From Fontivita pretiosa (lineage in GTDB: Bacteria > Planctomycetota > Phycisphaerae > Tepidisphaerales > Tepidisphaeraceae), in contig NZ_CP191258.1 of the NCBI RefSeq assembly GCF_050410795.1, positions 3,596,001 to 3,660,000 on the forward strand: a DNA stretch of 64,000 bases, in the 5' to 3' direction. The notes beneath the pieces are model-generated. The model worked only from the letters and a program-made list of their open reading frames with translations. It did not search any database and was not told the DNA's origin. The position numbers and the translations under genes were made by a program. Below are positions 44,509 through 54,073 of this stretch, piece by piece; the stretch's first letter is position 1; every line of letters starts with the position of its first letter.

Positions 44509-46470
44509 ATGAGCATCACGAGCACAACCCGCAGTCCGTACGTGAAGGCGCGCAGCGTCGGTTTCGGGCAGGTGCGCTGGACGCGCGGCTTCTGGGCCGA
44601 GCGGTTCGCGCTGTGCTGCCAGACGATGGTGCCGACGATGGGCAAGCTGCTGACCGAGACCGAGCGGGAGCGTTTTTTGGGCAATTTCGAGGTCGCCTGC
44701 GGGCTGGTCGAGGGGCGTCACCGCGGCCCCAAGTGGGACGACGGGGATTTCTACAAGTGGCTGGAAGCCGCCGCCGTCGTGTGTCACGCGACGAAAGACG
44801 CCAAGCTGGATGCGGAGCTGGACCGGATCATCGAGCTGATCGGCAGGACTCAGGATCCCGACGGCTACATCCACACCGACGTGCAGATCGCACAACGCAA
44901 GGGCGATCCGCCGGGCGCCAAACGCTTCGCCAACCCGCTGGACTTCGAGATGTACAACATGGGGCACCTGATCACGGCGGCGGTGGTGCATCATCGGGCC
45001 ACAGGCAAGCGCAACCTCCTGAACATCGCGCTGAAGACCGCCGACTTTCTGGATCAGACCTTCGCGCATCCCACGCCGCAGCAGGCGCGCCACGGCATTT
45101 GTCCGTCGCACCTGATGGGGCTGGTCGAGCTGTACCGGCTGACCAGCGAAAAGCGTTACCTGGACCTTGCGGTGCGGCTGCTGAACATGCGCGACCTGGT
45201 CGAACAGGGTGACGATGACAATCAGGACCGCATTCCCTTCCGGCAGCAGCGCACTGCCCACGGGCACGCGGTGCGCGCGACGTATCTGTACGCCGGCGCC
45301 GCGGACATCTACGCCGAAACCGGCGACGAGTCGCTGATGCAGACGCTGGAGCCGGTCTGGCAGGACCTTGTGACGCGCAAGCTGTACATCACCGGCGGTT
45401 GCGGGGCGCTGTACGACGGCGCCTCGCCCGACGGAGCGGTCGATCAGAAACAAATCACGCGCGTCCACCAGGCGTTCGGGCGCAACTACCAGCTTCCCCA
45501 CAGCACGGCGCACAACGAGACGTGCGCGGCGATCGGGAACGTGCTGTGGAACTGGCGGATGCTCCAGATCACGGGGGAATCGCGCTTCGGGGATGTCATC
45601 GAGCAGACCCTGTACAACGGGATCCTGTGCGGCATCAGCCTCGATGGCACCGCATTCTTCTACACCAACACGCTGCGGCAGCTTAACCCGATGCCGGTGG
45701 AGCTTCGCTGGCCCAGACAGCGGGCCAGGTTCATGAGCTGCTGGTGCTGCCCGCCGAACGTCGTGCGCACGATCGCCGAAGCCGCGAACTTCGCCTATGC
45801 CGTCTCGGATCGCGGCGTATACGTCGTACTGTACGGCGGCAACGAACTGGACACGAAGCTGCCCGACGGATCGCCGATCAGGCTGACGCAGGAGACGGAC
45901 TACCCCTGGGATGGGACCATCCGCATCCGCGTCGAGCAGGCGCCCGCGGGAGAATGCTCGATTCTGCTGCGCATTCCCGGCTGGGCGAAGGATGCGTCGA
46001 TTCGCATCAATGGGCGCGACTCGGCGACAGGCCCGAGTCCAGGGACGTTTTGCGAGCTGCGGCGGACCTGGGCTCGCGGGGATCTGATCGAGTTGATGCT
46101 CCCAATGCCGCCGCGCCTTGTCGAGGCGCATCCGTATGTCGAAGAAGCGCGCAATCAGGTTGCGGTGATGCGAGGGCCGATCGTGTACTGTCTGGAATCG
46201 ACCGACCTTCCGCCGGGCGTGCGCGTGCTGGAGGTCTTTTTGCCTCGGGATGTGCAACTGGTGCCGCAGCGGTCGGACGTGCTGGGCGGGGCGGTCGTGC
46301 TCCAGGGGCGAGCCATCGCGCAGCCGGCCGGTGACTGGAATGCAAAGCTGTATCGCGATCTGCCCGCTGCGGCGCCCACGCAGATTGCACTGACCCTGGT
46401 GCCGTATTTCGCGTGGGGCAACCGTGGCGAGTCGGAAATGACCGTCTGGCTCCCCCTGGCCACGCGATGA
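44509..46470 (+). CDS. GH127-family (DUF1680) beta-L-arabinofuranosidase-like enzyme
   Basis: A 653-residue GH127 protein without a signal peptide. Zn-site residues matching those of characterised Bifidobacterium HypBA1 are seen: Glu337 and Cys339 in HNETCA, and Cys413-Cys414 in SCWCCPPN, where the first Cys is the nucleophile. The acid/base Glu of HypBA1, sixteen residues before the first Zn-ligand Glu, is Gln321 here (HQAFGRNYQL). This reading is from memory of that sequence. The C-terminal beta domain runs from about 455. The gene begins two bases after the previous stop and ends in an ATGA overlap. Confidence 0.88.
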   Translation: MSITSTTRSPYVKARSVGFGQVRWTRGFWAERFALCCQTMVPTMGKLLTETERERFLGNFEVACGLVEGRHRGPKWDDGDFYKWLEAAAVVCHATKDAKLDAELDRIIELIGRTQDPDGYIHTDVQIAQRKGDPPGAKRFANPLDFEMYNMGHLITAAVVHHRATGKRNLLNIALKTADFLDQTFAHPTPQQARHGICPSHLMGLVELYRLTSEKRYLDLAVRLLNMRDLVEQGDDDNQDRIPFRQQRTAHGHAVRATYLYAGAADIYAETGDESLMQTLEPVWQDLVTRKLYITGGCGALYDGASPDGAVDQKQITRVHQAFGRNYQLPHSTAHNETCAAIGNVLWNWRMLQITGESRFGDVIEQTLYNGILCGISLDGTAFFYTNTLRQLNPMPVELRWPRQRARFMSCWCCPPNVVRTIAEAANFAYAVSDRGVYVVLYGGNELDTKLPDGSPIRLTQETDYPWDGTIRIRVEQAPAGECSILLRIPGWAKDASIRINGRDSATGPSPGTFCELRRTWARGDLIELMLPMPPRLVEAHPYVEEARNQVAVMRGPIVYCLESTDLPPGVRVLEVFLPRDVQLVPQRSDVLGGAVVLQGRAIAQPAGDWNAKLYRDLPAAAPTQIALTLVPYFAWGNRGESEMTVWLPLATR

Positions 46471-46484
46471 GAGTGAGGTTGAGC

Positions 46485-48929
46485 ATGAGATCAGGCGGAC
46501 TGACCAAAAGCGTGAAAGGAGCAGGCGCGATTCGTTGCATCTGCGCGGCGATGGTCGCGATCGCGATGTTGTTCACCACGACGTCGCTGCTCCGCGCCGA
46601 TAATGATGTGACGCTGTGGTATGACAAGCCAGCCAACCCCGAAGTCTGGGAAGAAGCGCTTCCGCTGGGCAGTGGCCGGCTGGGGGCGATGGTGTTCGGC
46701 GGCACCGACCGCGAGCGAATCCAGTTCAATGAAGACACGCTGTGGACCGGCAAGCCGCACGACTACGTGCGCGAAGGCGCCGGCCAGCATCTTCAGACGA
46801 TCCGCCAGGCCGTCTTCGCCAACCGGGGCAACGAGGTCACTCAGCTCATCCGCGAGAAATTCCTCAGCGATCCGGTGCGTCAAAAGGCCTATCAGCCTTT
46901 CGGCGACATCTTCATCACATCGCCCGGGCACGAACTGAAGAACGTGAGCGACTACCGCCGCGATCTGGATCTGGATTCGGCGATCGCGTCGGTGAGCTAC
47001 AAGGTGGATGGCGTGCAGTACCGGCGGGAAGTCTTCGCCTCGCATCCGGACAACGCGATCGTCATTCGCCTGGGCGCGGACCGGCCGGGGAAGATCAACA
47101 CGCAGATCCAGCTCACCAGCCCGCACGAAGGCTCGACGACGCGTGCTGCGGACGGCGCACTGGTGCTGAGCGGGCAGGTGCGCGATCCGAAGAACAACAA
47201 CGAGCCGGGACTGAAGTTCGAGTCGCGGCTGATCATCCGCAACGAGGGGGGCAGCGTGTCGTTCGAGAACGGCGGCGCACAAGTGAGAAACGCCGACGCC
47301 GTCACGCTGCTGCTGGTGGCCGCCACGAGCTACGTGAACTTTCAGGACATCAGCGGCGATCCGTCGGCCAGGTGCAGCGGCTACGTCACGGCGTTGAGTG
47401 GATTGGACTACCCGACGCTCAAAGAGCGTCATGTGGCGGATCATCAGAAGCTGTTCCGTCGCGTGAAGCTGGACCTGGGCCGCACGGAGCAGGCGCGGCT
47501 TGCGACGGATGAGCGGCTGCGGCGGGTTTCGCAGGCGATGGGCGAGGCGGCGCGAGCGGCACAGGCCAGCGGCGGCGGCATCGACGCCAGCGCCGCATTC
47601 AGGGCCGATCCATCGTTCCTTACGCTGTATTTCCAGATGGGTCGATACATGCTGATCGCCTCCAGCCGGCCCGGCGATCAGCCGGCCAACCTCCAGGGCG
47701 TCTGGAACCAGCTCAAGGACCCGCCCTGGGAGAGCAAGTACACCACGAACATCAATTTCGAGATGAACTACTGGCCGGCGGAAGTGACGAACCTGGTCGA
47801 GTGTCACGAGCCGTTCTGGTCGATCGTGGATGATCTTCGCATCAGCGGCTCCCGCACGGCCAGGAAGTTGTACAACGCCCGCGGCTGGGTGCTTCATCAC
47901 AACACCGACCACTGGCGCGGCACGGCGCCGATCAACAACATCGACGGCCTGTGGCCGACCGGCGCGGCATGGCTCTGCCACCACATGTGGGATCACTATC
48001 TGTACGGCGGCGACAAGCAGTTCCTGGCCAGCCGCGCGTATCCGGCGATGAAGCAGGCGTGTGAATTCTTCCTGGACTTTCTGGTGAAGGATCCGCAGAC
48101 CGGCTGGCTGGTGACCAATCCATCGCATTCGCCGGAACAGGAGCCCAAGGGTCAGCCGCTGCTTCAGCCCGGTCCGACCATGGACAACCAGCTCATCCGT
48201 TCGCTGTTCACATACACGATCGAGGCGGCGGAGATTCTGGGGATCGATTCGGACTTTGCGCGTCAGCTCGAGCAGGCGCGCAGCCAGCTTCCGCCGAATC
48301 TGGTCGGCAGCCAGGGACAGTTGCAGGAGTGGCTGAAGGACTGGGACACGCCGGGCAACCGTCACCGGCACATGTCGCCGCTGTGGGGTATGTATCCGGG
48401 CTGGGACATCACGCCGGCCGACCAGAAGATCTGGAACGCGGCGAAGGTGCTCTTGGGCTGGCGTGGCGACGGGGACACCGGCTGGAGCTTCAGTTGGCGC
48501 GCGGCGCTGTGGGCGCGGGCGATGGATGGCGATGTGGCGGCCAGACAGGTCTATCTTCAGCTTCAGAAGCGGACGTTTCCCAATCTGTTCGACAAGTGCG
48601 GGCCGTTCCAGGTGGATGGCAACTTCGGCTCGACAGGCGCGATCGCGGAGATGCTCATCCAGAGCCATATCCGCGATCCGAAGACCGGAGCGTTCGAGGT
48701 GCACCTGCTTCCGGCGCTGCCCAAGGCGTGGGCCAGAGGCTCGGTCAGCGGCCTGCGGGCGCGCGGCGGGTTCGAGCTGGACATGAGCTGGGAGGACGGC
48801 AAGCTTGTCTCGGCGGAGATTCGTTCGCAGCGCGGCCAGCCCCTGCGGGTTCGCGTGGGCCAGACTGTTGCGGAATACAAACTGGCGGCGGGTGAAAAGC
48901 TGACGCTGCCTCCATTTGGCGAGAAGTAA
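46485..48929 (+). CDS. Exported GH95-family enzyme (alpha-L-fucosidase / alpha-L-galactosidase type)
   Basis: An 814-residue GH95 protein with a signal peptide (about 1-38, ending LLRAD). N-terminal beta-sandwich, helical linker, (alpha/alpha)6 barrel and C-terminal beta domain follow the family plan. Catalytic-site residues: Asn422 and Asn424 in TNINFEMNYW, Glu551 in SHSPEQE and Asp711 in QVDGNFGSTG. GH95 contains 1,2-alpha-L-fucosidases and alpha-L-galactosidases. The ATG at 46485 has GAGG upstream; an ATG at 46467, which overlaps the previous stop as ATGA, is an equal candidate and adds six residues. Confidence 0.9.
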   Translation: MRSGGLTKSVKGAGAIRCICAAMVAIAMLFTTTSLLRADNDVTLWYDKPANPEVWEEALPLGSGRLGAMVFGGTDRERIQFNEDTLWTGKPHDYVREGAGQHLQTIRQAVFANRGNEVTQLIREKFLSDPVRQKAYQPFGDIFITSPGHELKNVSDYRRDLDLDSAIASVSYKVDGVQYRREVFASHPDNAIVIRLGADRPGKINTQIQLTSPHEGSTTRAADGALVLSGQVRDPKNNNEPGLKFESRLIIRNEGGSVSFENGGAQVRNADAVTLLLVAATSYVNFQDISGDPSARCSGYVTALSGLDYPTLKERHVADHQKLFRRVKLDLGRTEQARLATDERLRRVSQAMGEAARAAQASGGGIDASAAFRADPSFLTLYFQMGRYMLIASSRPGDQPANLQGVWNQLKDPPWESKYTTNINFEMNYWPAEVTNLVECHEPFWSIVDDLRISGSRTARKLYNARGWVLHHNTDHWRGTAPINNIDGLWPTGAAWLCHHMWDHYLYGGDKQFLASRAYPAMKQACEFFLDFLVKDPQTGWLVTNPSHSPEQEPKGQPLLQPGPTMDNQLIRSLFTYTIEAAEILGIDSDFARQLEQARSQLPPNLVGSQGQLQEWLKDWDTPGNRHRHMSPLWGMYPGWDITPADQKIWNAAKVLLGWRGDGDTGWSFSWRAALWARAMDGDVAARQVYLQLQKRTFPNLFDKCGPFQVDGNFGSTGAIAEMLIQSHIRDPKTGAFEVHLLPALPKAWARGSVSGLRARGGFELDMSWEDGKLVSAEIRSQRGQPLRVRVGQTVAEYKLAAGEKLTLPPFGEK

Positions 48930-50656
48930 TGTCAAGCGAATTGCTGGAAATCCTGGGCGAAGAGCAGTCGAAGGTGGATACGACGCTTCCCGACGGCGGG
49001 ATCCCCGTCGCCGTGGGGGTGCAGAGCTACTGCGTGTTTCGCGCGTCGCGCGATGTCCCGGAGCTGACCGACGGCCGCGGGTGGACGTATCACCACCACG
49101 TGGACATGGCCTGCTGGAAGGGTCGGCTGTATGTCGGGTGGAACTCGTGCGAGAAGGATGAGGACATCTGGCCGTCGCGGGAGCTGTTCAGCACGTCGAT
49201 CGACGGCGTGGAGTGGTCGCCGCCGCAGGAAATGTTCCCGCAGGGCGTTTCGACGGCGCTGCGGATGTACTTTTATCACGCGCCCAACGGGCGGATGCTG
49301 ATGATCGCCGGACTGCGCGCCGGCACGCAGAAGGTTCAGGAGGACCTCAAGGGCGGGATCGTCGTGCGTGAGATCCGGGCGGATCACACGCTCGGGGAAG
49401 TGTTCGTGCTTCAGGCGCCTGCGGCGCTGGCGGCGGACCATCGCCCGCCGATGTTCCAGCAGTCGCCCGATGCCGGCTTCGTCGAGGCCTGCCGCAGCCT
49501 GCTGGCCGACACCGTGTTCCTGGAACAGCAGGACCGCGGGCGTCTTCTGGGCGAGCGGCGGATGAAGTGGCACCACGCCAGCGCCTGGCCCGGCGGGAAG
49601 GTGCCGGGCGACAACGACAAGTGGGTCTGCGGCAAGGCGTTCAGCTTCTTTCGCCGCGCCGACGGCCTGCTCGTTGGCGTGTGCAAAATGGGGTGGGTCA
49701 CTGCTTCGGCCGACGGCGGCAAGACCTGGTCGCAGCCGAGCGTCCCGCCGACGTTCATCACCGGCAAGGCCAAGGCCTGGGCGCAGCAGACTCGCGATGG
49801 GCGCTACGCGCTGGTGTACAACCCGAGCAGGCGAACGCGCTACCCGCTGATCGTCGTGACCAGTGACGACGGGCAGCACTTCCGCGACATGCGGATCGTG
49901 CAGGGGGAGCTGCCGATCCAGCGCTACGCCGGTCGCGACCGCAGCATCGGCCCGCAATATACGCGCGGAATCTCCCAGTGGGCCGACGACGGCTCGCGGG
50001 CCGCAGAGCGCGTGATGTGGCTGGCGTACAGCATGAACAAGGAGGACATCTGGGTCAGTCGCGTGCCGCTGCCGATCAAGCCCGACGCCACCAGCGATGA
50101 CGAGCCGTGGAACCTGTATGTGCCGAAGTGGACGAAGATCCAGGCGATTGAAGGCGGGGGGATCCGGATCGAGGATCGCGATCCGTACGACTACGCGCGG
50201 GCGATCAAGGTGTTTCGTGAATCGCGCAGCGTGTCGGTATCGCTGGATGTGGTTGCGGATCAGGTTGGCCGCGGAACCCTTCAGATCGAGCTGATGGGCA
50301 AGTTCGGCTCGCCGCGGCCGGTGCGAGTCTGGCTGCTGCCGCAGGGGCAGATCTACATGCGCGATGGCCAGCGCGATGTGCCAGTCGGCTCGTACTCGGC
50401 GGGGCAGAAGGTATCATTGTCGATCATGGCGGACGTGTCGCGTGGCCGGTATGCACTGGAAATCAACGGGCGACTGGCGGCGCGCGAGGCGGCATTTGCC
50501 GAGCCGGCGGAGCTGCTGCGGCAGATCTCGCTGCGCAGCGGGGAGTATCGCGGCATCGGCGGGCTGAATCCGGTGCCCCCGGGCACCGATCGCCCGACCG
50601 AGCCGTGCTCTTACCAGATCGCCAATCTCAGGATCAGCACAAGTTCGGGAGAGTGA
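48929..50656 (+). CDS. BNR/sialidase-like beta-propeller protein
   Basis: A 575-residue protein without a signal peptide. Residues about 25-390 form a propeller of the BNR type (SADGGKTWSQP, TSDDGQHFRDM, TSIDGVEWSPP Asp-box-like repeats, and GWTYHHHVDMACWKGRLYVGWNS). Residues about 400-570 form a beta-sandwich like those added to GH33/GH43-type enzymes (DYARAIKVFRESRSVSVSLDV). Sialidase catalytic Arg triad is not obvious, so activity on sialic acid should not be assumed. Start codon shares a base with the previous stop (TAATG). May be a new glycosidase or lyase acting on the operon's substrate. Confidence 0.65.
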   Translation: MSSELLEILGEEQSKVDTTLPDGGIPVAVGVQSYCVFRASRDVPELTDGRGWTYHHHVDMACWKGRLYVGWNSCEKDEDIWPSRELFSTSIDGVEWSPPQEMFPQGVSTALRMYFYHAPNGRMLMIAGLRAGTQKVQEDLKGGIVVREIRADHTLGEVFVLQAPAALAADHRPPMFQQSPDAGFVEACRSLLADTVFLEQQDRGRLLGERRMKWHHASAWPGGKVPGDNDKWVCGKAFSFFRRADGLLVGVCKMGWVTASADGGKTWSQPSVPPTFITGKAKAWAQQTRDGRYALVYNPSRRTRYPLIVVTSDDGQHFRDMRIVQGELPIQRYAGRDRSIGPQYTRGISQWADDGSRAAERVMWLAYSMNKEDIWVSRVPLPIKPDATSDDEPWNLYVPKWTKIQAIEGGGIRIEDRDPYDYARAIKVFRESRSVSVSLDVVADQVGRGTLQIELMGKFGSPRPVRVWLLPQGQIYMRDGQRDVPVGSYSAGQKVSLSIMADVSRGRYALEINGRLAAREAAFAEPAELLRQISLRSGEYRGIGGLNPVPPGTDRPTEPCSYQIANLRISTSSGE

Positions 50657-50659
50657 CCC

Positions 50660-52144
50660 ATGGCATCCCAGACAACATCGCAGGCAACCTCATCAACCAC
50701 GGCAACGGCGGGCGGGCGCGCGGCCAGCGCGCCGGTGACGCTGGCGGTGATCATCGGCAATCGCGACTTCTTCCCCGACGTGCTCGTCGGCGAGGCGCGA
50801 AACGATCTGGTCAAACTCTTCGAGCAGCTTGGCATACGCAGTGTGATGCTCGGCCCGCAGGACACGAAGCTCGGCGGGGTGGAAACCTTCGCCGACGCCC
50901 GAAAATGCGCCGAGCTGTTCCGCAAAAACCGCGACGTGATCGACGGCGTGCTGGTTTGCCTGCCGAACTTCGGCGACGAAAAGGGCGTGGCCGACACGCT
51001 CAAGATGGCCGAGCTGAACGTGCCGGTGCTGGTGCAGGCGTATCCTGACGATCTGAACGCGCTGGGGGTTTCCCGCCGCCGCGACGCGTTCTGCGGCAAG
51101 ATCTCGGTCTGCAACAACCTCACGCAGGCGAGGATCCCGTTCACGCTGACCAGCAAACACGTGGTGCATCCGAATGATGCGAGCTTCAGGCAGGATCTGA
51201 CCAGGTTCATCGCGATGTGCCGGACGGTCAAGGGTCTGCGGCGGGCGCGTTTCGGCGCCGTCGGCGCCCGCCCGGGCGCGTTCAATACGGTGCGGTACAG
51301 CGAGAAGGTCCTTGAGCGATACGGGATCAGCGTGACCACGATCGACCTTTCGGAAGTGCTGGGCAGGGCGCAGAAGCTCGATGGCGATCCGCGCGTCCGG
51401 GCCAAGCTGGAGGCGATCACGGCCTATGCCCCGGCGCCGGGCGTGCCTCAGGACAAGCTGCTTCAGATGGCGCGGCTGGGGGTCGTGCTCGACGAGTTCG
51501 TCGCCGCCAACGCGCTGGACGCCACCGCGATCCAGTGCTGGACGAGCCTTCAGCAGAACTGGGGATGCAATGTCTGCACGTGCATGAGCATGATGAGCCA
51601 GGCGCTGATGCCAAGCGCCTGCGAGGTGGATGTCACCGGAGCGCTGTCGATGTATGCGCTGTCGCTGGCGTCGCAACTGCCCAGCGCGCTGGTGGACTGG
51701 AACAACAACTACGGCGGAGACGAGGACAAGTGCGTGCTGTTCCATTGCGGCAACTGGCCCAAGGCGTTCGCGCCGGACACGAAGATCGCCAACGCTCCGA
51801 TCCTGGGATCGACCCTGGGCGTGGAGAACACCTACGGCGCGATGGAGGGCCGCACGCCCGCCGGGCCGCTGACGTATGCCCGCTTTACCACGGACGACTC
51901 GGCGGGGGTGATTCGCGGATACGTTGGCGAAGGCACGACGACCAACGACGAGCTGAACACCTTCGGGCACCGGGCCGTGGCGCACGTGCCGCGGCTTCAG
52001 GAGCTGCTTCGCTACATCTGTAGCAACGGCTTCGAGCATCATGTCGCGGTGAACCCGTCGCTGACGGCGGAGGTGCTGGCCGAGGCGTGCGGCAAGTATC
52101 TCGGCTGGTCGATGTACCGGCACAACGACATCAGCAACCGATGA
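50660..52144 (+). CDS. L-fucose/L-arabinose isomerase-family protein
   Basis: A 494-residue metal-dependent aldose-ketose isomerase of the FucI/AraA fold. Metal-ligand candidates: Glu322 in CEVDVTGAL, Asp346 in LVDWNNNYG, His362 in FHCGNW. The N-terminal 25 residues are low complexity (Thr/Ser/Ala). It turns an aldose into a ketose; the family covers L-fucose, D-arabinose, L-arabinose and other substrates, and the sequence alone does not tell which. It is directly followed by a split transketolase and a kinase, with no aldolase, so the ketose probably enters pentose metabolism. Confidence 0.85.
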   Translation: MASQTTSQATSSTTATAGGRAASAPVTLAVIIGNRDFFPDVLVGEARNDLVKLFEQLGIRSVMLGPQDTKLGGVETFADARKCAELFRKNRDVIDGVLVCLPNFGDEKGVADTLKMAELNVPVLVQAYPDDLNALGVSRRRDAFCGKISVCNNLTQARIPFTLTSKHVVHPNDASFRQDLTRFIAMCRTVKGLRRARFGAVGARPGAFNTVRYSEKVLERYGISVTTIDLSEVLGRAQKLDGDPRVRAKLEAITAYAPAPGVPQDKLLQMARLGVVLDEFVAANALDATAIQCWTSLQQNWGCNVCTCMSMMSQALMPSACEVDVTGALSMYALSLASQLPSALVDWNNNYGGDEDKCVLFHCGNWPKAFAPDTKIANAPILGSTLGVENTYGAMEGRTPAGPLTYARFTTDDSAGVIRGYVGEGTTTNDELNTFGHRAVAHVPRLQELLRYICSNGFEHHVAVNPSLTAEVLAEACGKYLGWSMYRHNDISNR

Positions 52145-52202
52145 ATCACGGAGTGAGTGACGAAGGAGCAGAGGAGCAACAACAGAAAGAACAACAACCG
52201 CC

Positions 52203-53069
52203 ATGTCGCTGACCGATCGACAACTTGAGCTTAAGAGCCTCCAGTACCGGCGGCGGGTGCTGGAGATCATCAAGCACGCCGGGGCGGGACACACCGGCGG
52301 GAGCCTGTCGTGCGTGGACATTCTCAATGTCCTGTACAACCGGGTGCTGCGCGTTTCGCCGCAGACGTTCAGCGATCCGGCTCGCGACCGCTACGTCCAG
52401 AGCAAGGGACACTCGGTGGAGGCGTTGTACGTGGTGCTGGCGGATCGGGGATTTTTTCCGCAGTCGGAACTTCAGACGCTGTGCCAATACCAGTCGCACT
52501 TCGTCGGGCATCCGACCCGCAAGGTGCCCGGCATCGAGCAGAACACCGGAGCACTGGGACACGGGCTGTCGATCGGCGTGGGAATGGCGCTGGCCGGCAA
52601 GCTGGATGCGGCCGACTACCGCGTATTCGTGCTGCTGGGCGACGGTGAGCTGGCCGAGGGATCCAACTGGGAAGCGTGCATGGCGGGGGCGCATTACGGG
52701 CTGGACAACCTGGTGGCGATCGTGGACCACAACACGCTTCAGATCACCGGGCGAACGCGGGACGTGTGCAGCAACGAGCCGCTGGACGAGAAGTTCCGAG
52801 CGTTCAGGTGGGATGTACAAATCGTGGACGGGCATTCGATTCCGCAACTGACGCAGGCGCTGGTCGCCCGCCGCTGCGATGGCAGGCCCACCTGCATCAT
52901 CGCCAACACCATCAAGGGACGGGGCGTGAGCTTCATGCAGGACGTGGCCAAGTGGCATCACGGCGTGCCGAACGATCAGGAATACCGGCAGGCGATCGCG
53001 GAGATCGATCGTGCGATGGCGGACCTGGAGGCATCGATTGCAGCCGATGCTGCGGGGGTGCGGCAATGA
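52203..53069 (+). CDS. Transketolase, N-terminal subunit
   Basis: A 288-residue thiamine-diphosphate-binding half of transketolase. TPP motif: GDGELAEGSNWEA followed after about 25 residues by VDHNTLQ; His-rich active-site loops GHTGGSLS, SKGHS, HPTRKVPGIEQNTGALGHGLSIGVGMA. Two-gene transketolases of this type are found in Archaea and many bacteria, and in sugar-specific loci such as the apulose-4-phosphate transketolase AptAB. The stop overlaps the next start (ATGA), which is what one expects for two subunits of one enzyme. Confidence 0.93.
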   Translation: MSLTDRQLELKSLQYRRRVLEIIKHAGAGHTGGSLSCVDILNVLYNRVLRVSPQTFSDPARDRYVQSKGHSVEALYVVLADRGFFPQSELQTLCQYQSHFVGHPTRKVPGIEQNTGALGHGLSIGVGMALAGKLDAADYRVFVLLGDGELAEGSNWEACMAGAHYGLDNLVAIVDHNTLQITGRTRDVCSNEPLDEKFRAFRWDVQIVDGHSIPQLTQALVARRCDGRPTCIIANTIKGRGVSFMQDVAKWHHGVPNDQEYRQAIAEIDRAMADLEASIAADAAGVRQ

Positions 53070-54067
53070 GCGCGCCGGCACCGTCGATGTATTCCCCCGC
53101 CGCCGCCGAGGTCGCCAAACAGCTTGGCCTGAAGATGGGCCGGGCCAACCTCGAGGAATTCGCCGACACGCTGCTGGCGCTGGCCAGGCAGAATCGCAAC
53201 GTGCTGGCGGTCACGAGCGATTCGCGCGGGTCGGGAAAGCTGGGGCCGTTCGGGCAGGCGCTGCCGCGGCAGATCGTGGAGCTGGGCATCGCCGAGCAGA
53301 ACCTGGTTGGCGTGTCGGCGGGTCTGGCGTCTGCGGGGAAGATCGTCTACGCGGTCTCGCCCGCCTGTTTCCTCACCGCCCGCGCGCTGGAGCAGATCAA
53401 GAACGACGTGTGCTACAGTGACAACCCGGTCAAGCTGATCGGGATCAGCGCCGGCGTGAGTTACGGGGCGCTGGGATCGACGCATCATTCGCTGCACGAC
53501 CTGGCGGTGCTGCGGGCGATCAACAACATCGACATCGTCGTCCCCGCCGACAACGTCGAGACCGCCGCCGTCATCAAAACGGCCGCGACGCGGAGCAAAC
53601 CGATCTACATCCGCTTCGGCAAGGCGCCGATGTACACGCTGCACCGTTCGGATCTCGAATTTGAAATCGGCAGATCGGTGATGCTCCGCGACGGCACGGA
53701 CATCGCCTTCATCGCCACAGGCGAAACGGTGGTCCACGCGCTTCTGGCGGCCGAGCAGCTTCGCGCAGCCCGCAGGATCTCGGCCCGCGTGATCAGCATG
53801 CACACGGTCAAGCCCCTGGATGTGGCCGCGGTCTTGCAGGCCGCGCGCGACTGTGGCGCGATCATCACCGTCGAAGAGCACATGGTTCACGGCGGGCTGG
53901 GCGAGGCCGTCGCCGCCGTGCTGATGCAGGCCGGGGCGCACGTGCGCATGAAGATCGTCGGCATTCCCGATGAGTACACCGTCACCGGCAGCCAGGCGGA
54001 CATTTTCCGGCATTACGGGATCACGATGGAAGGGCTGGCGCAGATCGCGCTGGGCCTGATCAGGTAA
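53066..54067 (+). CDS. Transketolase, C-terminal subunit
   Basis: A 333-residue second half: pyrimidine-binding domain (about 20-190; VELGIAEQNLVGVSAGLASAG with the Glu that activates the thiamine ring) and C-terminal domain (about 205-330; TVEEHMVHGGLGEAVAA). It pairs with the upstream subunit to form an active transketolase. The ATG at 53066 is preferred; the longer upstream frame reads through the other subunit's gene out of frame. Six bases separate it from the kinase gene. Confidence 0.93.
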   Translation: MSAPAPSMYSPAAAEVAKQLGLKMGRANLEEFADTLLALARQNRNVLAVTSDSRGSGKLGPFGQALPRQIVELGIAEQNLVGVSAGLASAGKIVYAVSPACFLTARALEQIKNDVCYSDNPVKLIGISAGVSYGALGSTHHSLHDLAVLRAINNIDIVVPADNVETAAVIKTAATRSKPIYIRFGKAPMYTLHRSDLEFEIGRSVMLRDGTDIAFIATGETVVHALLAAEQLRAARRISARVISMHTVKPLDVAAVLQAARDCGAIITVEEHMVHGGLGEAVAAVLMQAGAHVRMKIVGIPDEYTVTGSQADIFRHYGITMEGLAQIALGLIR

Positions 54068-54073
54068 CCGGAC

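Noticed and set aside
48929..50656. Annotation as a true exo-alpha-sialidase
   Set aside because: Only the propeller repeats match; the Arg triad and other sialidase catalytic residues were not found.
50660..54067. Sulfoquinovose (sulfo-transketolase) pathway
   Set aside because: Isomerase plus split transketolase would fit, but there is no sulfoquinovosidase, sulfosugar transporter or sulfolactaldehyde enzyme, and the kinase and pectin-type hydrolases point elsewhere.
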